This document shows positions 1 through 8,070 of a DNA stretch of 36,106 nt, piece by piece. The notes under the pieces were generated by a model, which was not told the origin of the DNA, did no database searches, and saw nothing but the letters and a program-made list of their open reading frames with translations. The position numbers were made by a program, and so were the translations under genes. How positions within the stretch are numbered: the stretch's first letter is position 1; each line of letters starts with the position of its first letter. Origin of the DNA: a bacterium (GTDB lineage: Bacteria > Elusimicrobiota > Elusimicrobia > Elusimicrobiales > UBA9959); assembly GCA_021812825.1 (NCBI GenBank), contig JAKAMO010000016.1:1-36106 (forward strand), read 5' to 3'.

Positions 1-1
1 C

Positions 2-2005
2 GACGGCGAATTCTCCGTGGAGGACGTGGCCTGCCTGGGCTGCTGCAGCCTGGCGCCCGTGGTCATGGTGCAGGACGAGACCTACGGAGGCATTACGCCG
101 GACAAGGTCAAGAAGCTGGTCAAGGAGACCAGGGCCGGAAGCTGCGCCTGCGCCGAAGCGGCCGCGAAAGCCGCCAAAGCGCCCGCCTCCGCCAAGCCCG
201 CGCCGGGCGTTACCCTGGTCCGCGTGGGCATGGGCTCCTGCGGAGTAGCTGCCGGCGCCCGCAAGACGCTGGCGGCCGTGACCGAAGCAGCGGCGAAGGC
301 CGGGCTGGACGTCCCGGTGCTGTCCACCGGCTGCAACGGCATGTGCCACGAGGAGCCGTTACTAGAGGTCGTGCAGGACGGGCACTCCTATTTCTACGGC
401 AAGGCCACCGCCGAGACCGCCGCCCGCGTGATGCAGCAGCACGTGCTGGAGGGCAGGCCGGTCACGGAGAGCCTGCTGATATCTCCCGAGAAGCCCGCGG
501 CCTCCAACCCCTTCTACGCCAAGCAGCAGCGCATAGTCCTGCGCAACTGCGGAGTCATCGATCCGGATTCCATAGAGGCCTATGAGAAAGCCGGCGGCTA
601 TTCCGCCCTCCGCAAGGCGCTCACCTCGATGAAGCCGGAACAGGTCATAGCCGAGGTACTGGCGTCCGGCCTGCGCGGCCGCGGCGGCGCGGGCTTCCCG
701 ACGGGCACCAAGTGGAAGTTCGCGGCGGCGGTGCCGTCCGACGGCGAGAAGTACATGATCTGCAACGGCGACGAGGGCGACCCCGGCGCGTTCATGGACC
801 GCAGCGTGCTGGAGAGCGACCCGCACGCCGTCCTCGAAGGCCTGATGATAGCCGCCTACGCCGTGGGCGCCAACAAGGGCGTCTTCTACGTACGCGCCGA
901 ATACCCTCTTGCCGTGCGTCGCATAAACCGGGCCATCGAGGAAGCGGAGAAGAAGGGCCTGCTGGGCAAGAACATACTCGGCACCGGCTTCTCGTTCACC
1001 GCCTACCTGAAGGAAGGCGCCGGCGCCTTCGTCTGCGGCGAGGAGACCGCGCTGATCGCCTCCGTGGAGGGCAAGCGCGGCATGCCGCGCATCCGCCCCC
1101 CCTACCCGGTGCAGAGCGGCGTGTTCGGCCATTCCACCACTATAAACAACGTCGAGACCCTGGCCTGCGTGCCGTGGATACTTTCCAACGGGGCCTCGGC
1201 CTTCAACAGGTTCGGCACCGAGAAGAGCAAAGGCACCAAGGTGTTCGCGCTGGCCGGCAAGATAGCCCGCGGCGGCCTGGTGGAGGTCCCGATGGGCCTG
1301 ACGCTGCGCGAGGTGGTCAACGAGGTGGGCGGCGGCGTGCCCGGCGGCCGCAAGCTCAAGGCCGTGCAGATGGGCGGCCCGTCCGGAGGCTGCATACCGG
1401 AGAGCCTGCTGGACACCCCGATAGACTACGACTCGCTGAACGCCACCGGCGCGATCATGGGCTCAGGCGGCATGGTCGTGATGGACGACAGCACCTGCAT
1501 GGTGGACGTCGCGCGCTTCTTCCTCAAATTCACCCAGAACGAGTCCTGCGGCAAATGCACTTTCTGCCGCGTCGGCACCAAGCGCATGCTCGAGATACTC
1601 GAGCGCATCTGCGCCGGCAAGGGCAGGCTGGAGGACCTGGACACACTGAAGAGCCTCGGCGAGAGCATCAAGAAGTCCTCGCTGTGCGGCCTCGGCCAGA
1701 CCGCTCCGAACCCGGTGTTGACCACGATGCGCTACTTCGAGGACGAATACCGGGCCCATATAACGGACAAGAGCTGCCCGGCCGGCGTCTGCAAGCCGCT
1801 GATACACTACGAGATCAACCCGAACTGCACCGGCTGCACGCTCTGCGCGCGCCGCTGCCCGGTGAAGGCCATCGCCGGCGAGCCGAAGAAGCTCCACGTG
1901 ATAGACGATTCGATATGCACCCGCTGCGGGGTCTGCAAGGACGTCTGCCGCTTCAAGGCGGTGGACGTCGTGCCCGGTCCCGCCGCCGCAGGGAGGACAG
2001 CATGA
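2..2005 (+). CDS. NuoE-NuoF fusion: NADH-binding flavoprotein subunit of a soluble Fe-S oxidoreductase (5' partial)
   Basis: The reading frame is open from the first full codon, and the first residues (DGEFSVEDVACLGCC) are the end of a NuoE-like thioredoxin-fold 2Fe-2S domain, so the true start lies left of the window; the GTG at 17 is not the start. A linker rich in Ala/Lys/Pro follows, then a second thioredoxin-like domain (VRVGMGSCG, near 220-450) that keeps only three Cys. The NuoF core comes next: the Gly-rich GRGGAGFPTG nucleotide/FMN loop (about 676-710), NGDEGDPGA (about 763-790), CGEETALI (about 1036), an SLBB-like stretch, and the N3-type 4Fe-4S ligands SCGKCTFC (about 1546) with a distal Cys near 1686. 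The C-terminus adds a 2x[4Fe-4S] ferredoxin (CTGCTLCARRCP, CTRCGVCKDVC), as in HydB/HndC proteins rather than respiratory NuoF. By family it oxidises or reduces NAD(H) through FMN. Its stop overlaps the next start (ATGA), so the two subunits are translationally coupled. A hydrogenase partner could lie upstream, out of view. Confidence 0.93.
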   Translation, partial: DGEFSVEDVACLGCCSLAPVVMVQDETYGGITPDKVKKLVKETRAGSCACAEAAAKAAKAPASAKPAPGVTLVRVGMGSCGVAAGARKTLAAVTEAAAKAGLDVPVLSTGCNGMCHEEPLLEVVQDGHSYFYGKATAETAARVMQQHVLEGRPVTESLLISPEKPAASNPFYAKQQRIVLRNCGVIDPDSIEAYEKAGGYSALRKALTSMKPEQVIAEVLASGLRGRGGAGFPTGTKWKFAAAVPSDGEKYMICNGDEGDPGAFMDRSVLESDPHAVLEGLMIAAYAVGANKGVFYVRAEYPLAVRRINRAIEEAEKKGLLGKNILGTGFSFTAYLKEGAGAFVCGEETALIASVEGKRGMPRIRPPYPVQSGVFGHSTTINNVETLACVPWILSNGASAFNRFGTEKSKGTKVFALAGKIARGGLVEVPMGLTLREVVNEVGGGVPGGRKLKAVQMGGPSGGCIPESLLDTPIDYDSLNATGAIMGSGGMVVMDDSTCMVDVARFFLKFTQNESCGKCTFCRVGTKRMLEILERICAGKGRLEDLDTLKSLGESIKKSSLCGLGQTAPNPVLTTMRYFEDEYRAHITDKSCPAGVCKPLIHYEINPNCTGCTLCARRCPVKAIAGEPKKLHVIDDSICTRCGVCKDVCRFKAVDVVPGPAAAGRTA

Positions 2006-5000
2006 AGAAGATCTCGATAAACCTCGACGGGCGCAAGGTGGAGGCCGCCGCGGGCTCCACGCTGCTGCAGATAGCCAAGGCCAACGGGATAGAGATCCCC
2101 ACGCTCTGCTACGATCCCCGCCTGCCCCCCTACGCCTCCTGCTTCGTCTGCATAGTAGAGGTGGAGGGCCGCCGCGGCATGGCCCCGGCCTGCGCCACTA
2201 AGGCCGAGGACGGCATGACGGTGCGCACGAACACCGAGGCCATACGCGAGCTGCGCCGCATAGGCCTCGAGCTGCTGCTCTCCAACCACCACGGCGACTG
2301 CATAGCGCCGTGCAACATGGTCTGCCCGGCCGGCATCGACATCCGCTCTTACCTCTCCGAGGCCATGCGCGGCAACTTCACGGACGCGCTGCGCATCATC
2401 AAAGAGCGCAATCCCTTCCCGTCCGTCTGCGGCCGCATCTGCCCCCACCCCTGCGAGGACCACTGCCGCCGCAACCTGGTGGACGAGCCCGTCTCGATAA
2501 ACCAGGTGAAGCGCTTTGTTTCAGACATAGACCGCTGTTCGGTGGACGCCTGGAAGCCCGAGATGGCGCCGAAGAACGGCCGCAAGGTCGCCGTGATAGG
2601 CGGCGGCCCCGGCGGCATGAGCGCCGCGCATTACCTGGCCATGCTGGGCTACTCCGTTACCGTTTTCGAGGCCATGGAGAAGGCTGGCGGCATGCTCCGC
2701 TACGGCGTGCCGGATTACCGCCTGCCGCCGGTGGTCATTGATTCCGAGATAGAACAGATCCAGGCCATGGGCGTGGAGCTGCGCACCAGCAAGGCCTGGG
2801 GCCGCGATTTCCATCTGGACGACCTGCGCAAGAGCGGGTATTCCGCCATAGTCGTCGCGATAGGCGCCTGGACGGCGCAGTCCATGGGCGTCCCCGGCGA
2901 GGAAAGGGACGGGGTCTGGTCCGGCATCGCCATGCTCGAACGCGCCAACAAGGGCGAGCAGCTCAAGCTCGGCGACAAGGTGATAGTGGTGGGAGGAGGC
3001 AATACGGCTATCGACTGCGCCCGCTCCTCCCTGCGCCTGGGCTCCGAGGACGTGACCATAGTCTACCGCCGCAGCCGCGCCGAGATGCCCGCCCACCCGG
3101 AGGAGATACACGAGGCCGAGGAGGAGGGCGTGAAGTTCCTGTTCCTGACCGCCCCGGTCTCTTTTGTGGGCGAGGGCAAGCCCCTGACGATGCGCTGCGT
3201 GCAGATGAGGCTCGGCGCGCCCGACGCCAGCGGCCGCCGCCGCCCCGAGCCGGTCCCCGGCTCCGAGACAGACCTGACGGCGGATTCCGTCATCGCGGCC
3301 ATAGGCCAGCGGGTGCGCTGGGACGGCTTCAACGCCGACGGGCTGAAGCTGACCAAGTGGGGCACCCCCGAGGCGGACCAGAACACGCTGCGCTCCGTCA
3401 GCCACCAGGACGTCTACGTCTGCGGAGACTGCCTCACCGGCCCGGCCACGGCCATAGAGGCCATAGCCGGCGGCCGCCGCGCCGCCCTCGCCATCCACGA
3501 GCAGATGACCGGCGAGAAGCAGGTCCTCTCCCCCCACGCCTTCAACATCCGCAAGGGCCCGCTGAAGGCCCTCTCGAAGGAGGAGTACGCCCATTACCCG
3601 AAGAAGCCCCGCACCAGGGTGCCGCAGCTCGACGCCTTCAGCCGGGCGCGCACCTGCAGCGAGGTCTCCCATACGCTGGCCCAGAAGGAGGCGGTGGAGG
3701 AAGCCCGCCGCTGCCTGCTCTGCGGCTGCCAGGAGGTGGACACCTGCCAGCTGCGCCGCTACTCCGAGGAGTACGGCGCCAAGGGCGAGCTGTTCCCGGG
3801 CGACAAGACCAAGGGCTCCAAGATGCCCAAGCATCCCTATATCGACCGGGACCACCAGAAGTGCATACTCTGCGGCCGCTGCGTGCGCGTCTGCACCGAG
3901 CTGCAGGGCTCCGGCGCCATCGGCCTCGCGGCCCGCGGCTTCGTGACCGAGGTCTCCTCGGCGTGGGGCAGCAGGCTGCCTGAGTTCGCCTGCAAGTCCT
4001 GCGGCCAGTGCGTGTCCGCCTGCCCCGCCGGCGCCCTCTCGGCCCGCTTCAAGGAAGTGGAAGTGCCGTCGTGGCGCTCGCTCAAGGACAGCGCGGTCTG
4101 CGCCTACTGCGGCGTCGCCTGCGTGCTGGACTACTCCGCCGCCGACGGCAGGATACAGCGGCTGGACAACAAGATGGAGGCCCGGGAAGGCAACGCGCTG
4201 GTCTGCGCCAGGGCCTTCAGCGGCTTCGACGTGCTGGAGATGGACGGCCGCCTGCGCGAGCCGATGATAAAGGAAAAAGGCGCGTGGCGCAGGGCGAAAT
4301 GGGACGAGGCGATGAAGGCGGCCGCCGAGGGCCTGAAGAAAGGCTCCGGCAAGACCGCGGCGGTACTGGGTTCGCCCCGCCTTACGAACGAGGCGCTCTA
4401 CCTGCTGCAGAAGATAGGCCGCGCCGGGCTAGGCACTAACAACCTGGCCGTCGCGGGCATAGGGACGGGCGAGGATACCGCCGCAAGGGCCTTCGGTCTC
4501 GACGCCTCCCCGGCCTCGCTGGGAGATATTTCCAAGGCCGACGCCGTCTTCTGCGCCGTGCCCGACCTTGAGGGCCATTATCCCTCCATAGCCGCGGCGC
4601 TCCGCCAGGCGGCCATACGCGGAGCGGCGGTAGTTTACGGTCCCCGCCCGCCGCAGGTGTACCTGCGCTGGCTGAAGGCTGCGACCGAAGGCCGGAAGGC
4701 CTCCGAGCTGAAGGCGCTGGGAGAACTGAAGTCCCCCAAACTGCCCGCCGGAGAGGACGCCGCCGCGGCCGACGCCGACTGGAAGCGTCTGCAGGCCGCG
4801 GCCAGCCCGCTGTTCATCGCCGACCCCGCCCTGGTGTCGCCGGCCGACATGGCGGCGCTGGCCGACATCCTGGTGCTGCTGGGCAAGCCGGGCTCCCTGC
4901 TGCTGCTCAGGCAGGGCCCCAACGCCCAGGGCGCGATAGACCTCGGCATGGACGCTTTCCGCCTGCCGGGCCAGGCCCCGGCCTCCTCCAAGTCCGCGCT

Positions 5001-5604
5001 CCACGCGCTGGAAAAGCTCTGGAACTGCGAGCTGCCCTCGGCCCCGGGGCTGGGCGGAGCTGCGATCCTGGAGGCCGCCGCGGCGGGAAAACTCCGCTCG
5101 CTGCTCGCCTGGGGCGACGCCGGGCTGGACGGCCTGAAGCTGAAGGACGTCTTCGCGGTCTCCGGAGAGTGGCTTACGCCCTCCGCCAAGCATCCCGCTT
5201 CCGTGGTCTTCCCGGCCGCGCTGTTCGCCGAGGACGCGGGTTCCTTCACCTCCTTCGACAGGCGCGTGAGGCAGGCCGGCATCTGGCGGCCGCACGGTTC
5301 CCCGCAACCCAACTGGCGCGTCCTGTCGGACCTGGCCAGGCACCTGGGCCTGCGCTCCGCAGAGACCCTCGCCGCACTGCGAGCGGAGATATCCTCGGCC
5401 AACGCGCTCTACGCCGGCCTCGGCTGGGAGAAATGGGCGGACGGAGAGCACGACGCCGTCTGGAAGGCCGCGTTCGCTCCGGTCCTAGTGCCCCCCGCCG
5501 GCGAGGCCCGCAAGCCGGCCGGGTTCTCGCTCGAGGACTCGGTCTCCCGCTTCGCGAGGCGCCGCCTCTCCGAAGTGGCAGCGCAGGGGAAAGCGGCCGT
5601 TTGA
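2002..5604 (+). CDS. Multidomain NuoG-like / GltD-like fusion oxidoreductase (2Fe-2S + FAD/NAD(P) + 4Fe-4S + degenerate molybdopterin domain)
   Basis: This 1200-residue protein joins modules that are usually separate. In order: a 2Fe-2S plant-type ferredoxin domain (C36, C47, C50, C64); a GltD/NfnB-type helical Fe-S domain (C100, C104, C108, C143, C147, C151, C155); an FAD-binding Rossmann fold (VIGGGPGG, about 198-205) and an NAD(P) Rossmann fold (VVGGGNTAID, about 329-338), closed by VYVCGD (about 471-476); a Cys cluster at 571-582; a 2x[4Fe-4S] ferredoxin (C621/624/627/631 and C664/667/670/674); a NuoG/FdhA-type 4Fe-4S site (C700, C703, C707, C735); and about 460 residues resembling a worn NuoG molybdopterin fold without a recognisable active-site Cys or Sec. 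The start at 2002 overlaps the upstream stop; the frame stays open further left only as a shadow of that gene. The layout resembles SfrB joined to SfrA of Geobacter (from memory). Together with the NuoEF partner, electron exchange between NADH, NADPH and ferredoxin is a reasonable inference. Confidence 0.9.
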   Translation: MKKISINLDGRKVEAAAGSTLLQIAKANGIEIPTLCYDPRLPPYASCFVCIVEVEGRRGMAPACATKAEDGMTVRTNTEAIRELRRIGLELLLSNHHGDCIAPCNMVCPAGIDIRSYLSEAMRGNFTDALRIIKERNPFPSVCGRICPHPCEDHCRRNLVDEPVSINQVKRFVSDIDRCSVDAWKPEMAPKNGRKVAVIGGGPGGMSAAHYLAMLGYSVTVFEAMEKAGGMLRYGVPDYRLPPVVIDSEIEQIQAMGVELRTSKAWGRDFHLDDLRKSGYSAIVVAIGAWTAQSMGVPGEERDGVWSGIAMLERANKGEQLKLGDKVIVVGGGNTAIDCARSSLRLGSEDVTIVYRRSRAEMPAHPEEIHEAEEEGVKFLFLTAPVSFVGEGKPLTMRCVQMRLGAPDASGRRRPEPVPGSETDLTADSVIAAIGQRVRWDGFNADGLKLTKWGTPEADQNTLRSVSHQDVYVCGDCLTGPATAIEAIAGGRRAALAIHEQMTGEKQVLSPHAFNIRKGPLKALSKEEYAHYPKKPRTRVPQLDAFSRARTCSEVSHTLAQKEAVEEARRCLLCGCQEVDTCQLRRYSEEYGAKGELFPGDKTKGSKMPKHPYIDRDHQKCILCGRCVRVCTELQGSGAIGLAARGFVTEVSSAWGSRLPEFACKSCGQCVSACPAGALSARFKEVEVPSWRSLKDSAVCAYCGVACVLDYSAADGRIQRLDNKMEAREGNALVCARAFSGFDVLEMDGRLREPMIKEKGAWRRAKWDEAMKAAAEGLKKGSGKTAAVLGSPRLTNEALYLLQKIGRAGLGTNNLAVAGIGTGEDTAARAFGLDASPASLGDISKADAVFCAVPDLEGHYPSIAAALRQAAIRGAAVVYGPRPPQVYLRWLKAATEGRKASELKALGELKSPKLPAGEDAAAADADWKRLQAAASPLFIADPALVSPADMAALADILVLLGKPGSLLLLRQGPNAQGAIDLGMDAFRLPGQAPASSKSALHALEKLWNCELPSAPGLGGAAILEAAAAGKLRSLLAWGDAGLDGLKLKDVFAVSGEWLTPSAKHPASVVFPAALFAEDAGSFTSFDRRVRQAGIWRPHGSPQPNWRVLSDLARHLGLRSAETLAALRAEISSANALYAGLGWEKWADGEHDAVWKAAFAPVLVPPAGEARKPAGFSLEDSVSRFARRRLSEVAAQGKAAV

Positions 5605-5630
5605 CAGCCCCCTCTCTTTAGTTGCAGAAT
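5601..5630 (+). promoter_or_regulatory. Candidate sigma70 promoter upstream of the DUF3015 gene
   Basis: A perfect TTGACA at 5601-5606, overlapping the stop codon of the preceding gene, is followed after 18 bases by CAGAAT at 5625-5630 (4 of 6 matches to TATAAT). The DUF3015 start is 38 bases downstream with a strong AAGGAGG. No terminator is visible between the two genes, so read-through from the oxidoreductase operon is also possible. Confidence 0.35.
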
Positions 5631-5667
5631 TCAGGTGGGTTGAGCGGATAGGCAATAAGGAGGACGG

Positions 5668-6117
5668 ATGAAAAGGATATTGTTAGCGGTAGCGGTCATC
5701 GGAACTTTCGGAGCGGCGGCCTTCGCGGCGGACTACGGCAGCGCGGGCTGCGGTCTCGGCAGCCTGGTGTTCAAGGAGAACGACGGCACGCAGATACTGG
5801 CCGCCACGACCAACGGGACGTTCGGCAGCCAGACCTTCGGCATAACCTTCGGCACTTCCAACTGCAACGCGAAGGGCATGATAAAGGTCTCCAAGGCCCG
5901 CGAGAGCTTCATCGAGGCCAACTTCAAGGACCTCTCCCGCGACGCGGCGAAAGGCAACGGCGAGTACGTGACCAGCCTGGCGAAGCTCTACGGCTATACG
6001 CCCGAGAACGCCTGGCAGTTCGGCCGCCTGCTGCAGAAGAACCACTCCGCGATCTTCGCCGCCAACGACGCGGCTGCCGCGGTCAGCCAGATAAACAAGC
6101 TCGTAGCCAACATATAA
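5668..6117 (+). CDS. DUF3015 family exported protein
   Basis: This 149-residue protein starts with a Sec signal peptide (MKRILLAVAVIGTFGAAAFA, cleavage expected after AFA near residue 20). The mature part begins YGSAGCGLGSLVF and contains GTSNC, both typical of the DUF3015 family, whose biochemical function is unknown to me. The two mature Cys are spaced as if they could form a disulfide in the periplasm. Start choice is firm: AAGGAGG ends 3-4 bases before ATG 5668. A strong hairpin terminator follows, so this gene may make its own short transcript, with the DUF4105 gene reached by read-through. The adjacent DUF4105 and lipoprotein hydrolase genes suggest an envelope role; that is context only. 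Confidence 0.85.
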   Translation: MKRILLAVAVIGTFGAAAFAADYGSAGCGLGSLVFKENDGTQILAATTNGTFGSQTFGITFGTSNCNAKGMIKVSKARESFIEANFKDLSRDAAKGNGEYVTSLAKLYGYTPENAWQFGRLLQKNHSAIFAANDAAAAVSQINKLVANI

Positions 6118-6131
6118 GCTGCGGTCTCCAG

Positions 6132-6163
6132 CGGGCCGGCGGCAACACCGCCGGCCCGTTTTG
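6132..6163 (+). terminator. Rho-independent terminator after the DUF3015 gene
   Basis: A 10 bp perfect stem (GGGCCGGCGG at 6133-6142 with its complement at 6148-6157) encloses a CAACA loop and is followed by GTTTTG. It ends only 9 bases before the next start codon, so it could also partly hide that start in the mRNA. Confidence 0.85.
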
Positions 6164-6171
6164 ATTTCCGG

Positions 6172-8070
6172 ATGAAAAAGGCCATTCTCCTCCTGACTCT
6201 GCTGCTGGGCGCCTCCCCCTCCCGGGCACTGACCCCGGACCAGGAGCTGCGGCGCCTCTCGCTGCGCCGGCTGGCGGCGGAGCAGAAAGCCTGGGAGGAC
6301 CCGTACTGGCGCAAGCTGCTTTACTACGAGAAGGGCTTTTTCGGCGGGAGCCGCAGCGCGGACAGCGACCCCCGTTTCTTCCTCTCCAAATGGGGCTCGA
6401 TCAACCCCCGGCTCGAGCTCGACGCCGCGATAGACGGGCTCTATTTCGACGGCGAAGACGACGAGAGTCCGGAATGCCGCTTCCCGGAGCGCTACCGCTG
6501 GCTAAAGACGAAGCTGGGGGCCGGGTCCGAGTTCCCGCCGCGCCGCTGCCCCTCGTTCGAGGAATGGCGGGCCGGCCTCGACCCCGAGTCGGTCGGGCTG
6601 ATCTTCGCGGCCGGGTACCTCAACAATCCGTCCACCCTCTACGGGCACACTTTCCTCCGCCTGCACAAGCGCGGCGGGGCCGGCGCCGACCTGCTGGATT
6701 ACACTCTCAACTACGCCGCCTCCACCGACGACGAGGAAGGCTTCCTTTTCGCCCTCAAGGGCCTGATGGGAGCCTACCCCGGGCGTTTCTCCACGATACC
6801 GTATTACCTGAAGATACAGGAATACCACAACATGGAGAACCGCGACCTGTGGGAGTTCCCGCTGGACCTGACGCAGCAGGAGATCGACCGGCTGCTGCGC
6901 CACTGCTGGGAGCTGGGCAAGGCCTCTTTCCCCTACTATTTCTTCAGCCGGAACTGTTCCTGGCAGCTGGTGCCGCTGCTCGACATAGTGAAGCCTGAGC
7001 TGAACCTCTCCGGGCGCTTCCCGTTCTGGGTGATACCTTCCGACACGGTGAAGGCCGTCGTCTCCGCCTCCCCTGCGGCGGAGCCCGCCTGGCGCCCGTC
7101 GCTGTGGAACACGCTGGAGTGGAAGAGGGCCTCCCTCTTGGAGCACGAGAAACTGATAGCGGCGGGCCTCGCCCGCGGCGGCCAGCCTGCCTCGCTGGCC
7201 TCTCTGGACAGACTGCCGCAGGACAGGGAGGCGGCGGTTCTTGAGACCGCGGCCGATTACCTGAGCTGGCGGTTCTACGCCAGGCGGATAAGCAAGGAAG
7301 AGCTGGACAGGCGCACCGATCCCCTGCTGCAGAAGCGCGCCGCGCTGGGCCAGCAGCTGACGTTCGCCGGAGCCCCTCAGCGCCCGCCTTCGGTCCTTTC
7401 AGGCCACGACAGCCTGCGGCTCGGGGCGGGACTGGTCTCGCTGAAGAACGGGCCGGCCTACGAGCTCCAGGCCCGCTTCGCGATGCAGGACCTGCTCGAC
7501 GATCCGTCGGGCTATCTCCCGGACGCCGCTCTGGAGATGGGCTCGCTGCGGCTGCGCTACGAGCCGCGCTACAACAGGTATTACCTGAGGGAGGCGCTGC
7601 TGGCCCGCGTCCTCAGCCTCAATCCCTGGGACGACTGGGTCAGGCGCCGGTCCTGGGAGCTGGCGGCCGGGCTGGAGCAGGCGCCTGAGACCGGCGCCCA
7701 GAGCGGCCGCTCCGCCGTCTGGGCCATGAACGCGGCCTCCGGGGTTTCCGCGGTCTGGGACGGGCCTGTGCGGCAGCTCTGGTACTTAATGGCGCAGGCC
7801 GATTCGGACATCGGTCCCGCGCTGCGCGCAGGCTGGAGGGCCGGAGCCGGCCTCAAGGCCGGCGTGCTGGCCTCGAAAGGGCCTGTCCGCGTTCTCGTCG
7901 AAGCGCGCTATATCTCCTACGCGCTCGGGGACGGGCGCCCGCTCTGGGCGGGTTCCGCCGGAACCTCCCTGCGGCTGGCCAGGGACAGCTCCGTCAGGCT
8001 GCAGTACGCCTGGCGCGGGGACGTCACTGAGACCGGTCTCTACTTCCACCAGTTCCTCTTCGGGCCATGA
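6172..8070 (+). CDS. DUF4105 (Lnb-type periplasmic domain) protein with probable C-terminal outer-membrane barrel
   Basis: This 632-residue protein has a signal peptide (MKKAILLLTLLLGASPSRA). Residues about 130-290 match the DUF4105 family: YLNNPSTLYGHTFLRLH with H159, and SRNCSWQL with C262, a His/Cys pair that looks catalytic. I recall the family being linked recently to lipoprotein N-acylation in Bacteroidota (Lnb), but cannot check this here. Residues about 400-632 are rich in short alternating strands (RLRYEPRYNRYYLREALL, VRVLVEARYISYAL) and end in an aromatic residue close to the C-terminus (YFHQFLFGP), consistent with an outer-membrane beta-barrel. The start has no good Shine-Dalgarno and lies 9 bases after a terminator. 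Its stop overlaps the start of the hydrolase gene (ATGA), so those two are coupled. Confidence 0.82.
   Translation: MKKAILLLTLLLGASPSRALTPDQELRRLSLRRLAAEQKAWEDPYWRKLLYYEKGFFGGSRSADSDPRFFLSKWGSINPRLELDAAIDGLYFDGEDDESPECRFPERYRWLKTKLGAGSEFPPRRCPSFEEWRAGLDPESVGLIFAAGYLNNPSTLYGHTFLRLHKRGGAGADLLDYTLNYAASTDDEEGFLFALKGLMGAYPGRFSTIPYYLKIQEYHNMENRDLWEFPLDLTQQEIDRLLRHCWELGKASFPYYFFSRNCSWQLVPLLDIVKPELNLSGRFPFWVIPSDTVKAVVSASPAAEPAWRPSLWNTLEWKRASLLEHEKLIAAGLARGGQPASLASLDRLPQDREAAVLETAADYLSWRFYARRISKEELDRRTDPLLQKRAALGQQLTFAGAPQRPPSVLSGHDSLRLGAGLVSLKNGPAYELQARFAMQDLLDDPSGYLPDAALEMGSLRLRYEPRYNRYYLREALLARVLSLNPWDDWVRRRSWELAAGLEQAPETGAQSGRSAVWAMNAASGVSAVWDGPVRQLWYLMAQADSDIGPALRAGWRAGAGLKAGVLASKGPVRVLVEARYISYALGDGRPLWAGSAGTSLRLARDSSVRLQYAWRGDVTETGLYFHQFLFGP

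Noticed and set aside
712..2001. In-frame open stretch upstream of the NuoG-GltD fusion
   Set aside because: It is an Arg/Gly-rich shadow of the NuoEF gene in another frame; domain similarity begins exactly at ATG 2002.
2521..3855. Long minus-strand open frame (444 codons) opposite the oxidoreductase gene
   Set aside because: His/Leu/Gly/Ala-rich composition with no family resemblance; it mirrors the codon bias of the real gene.
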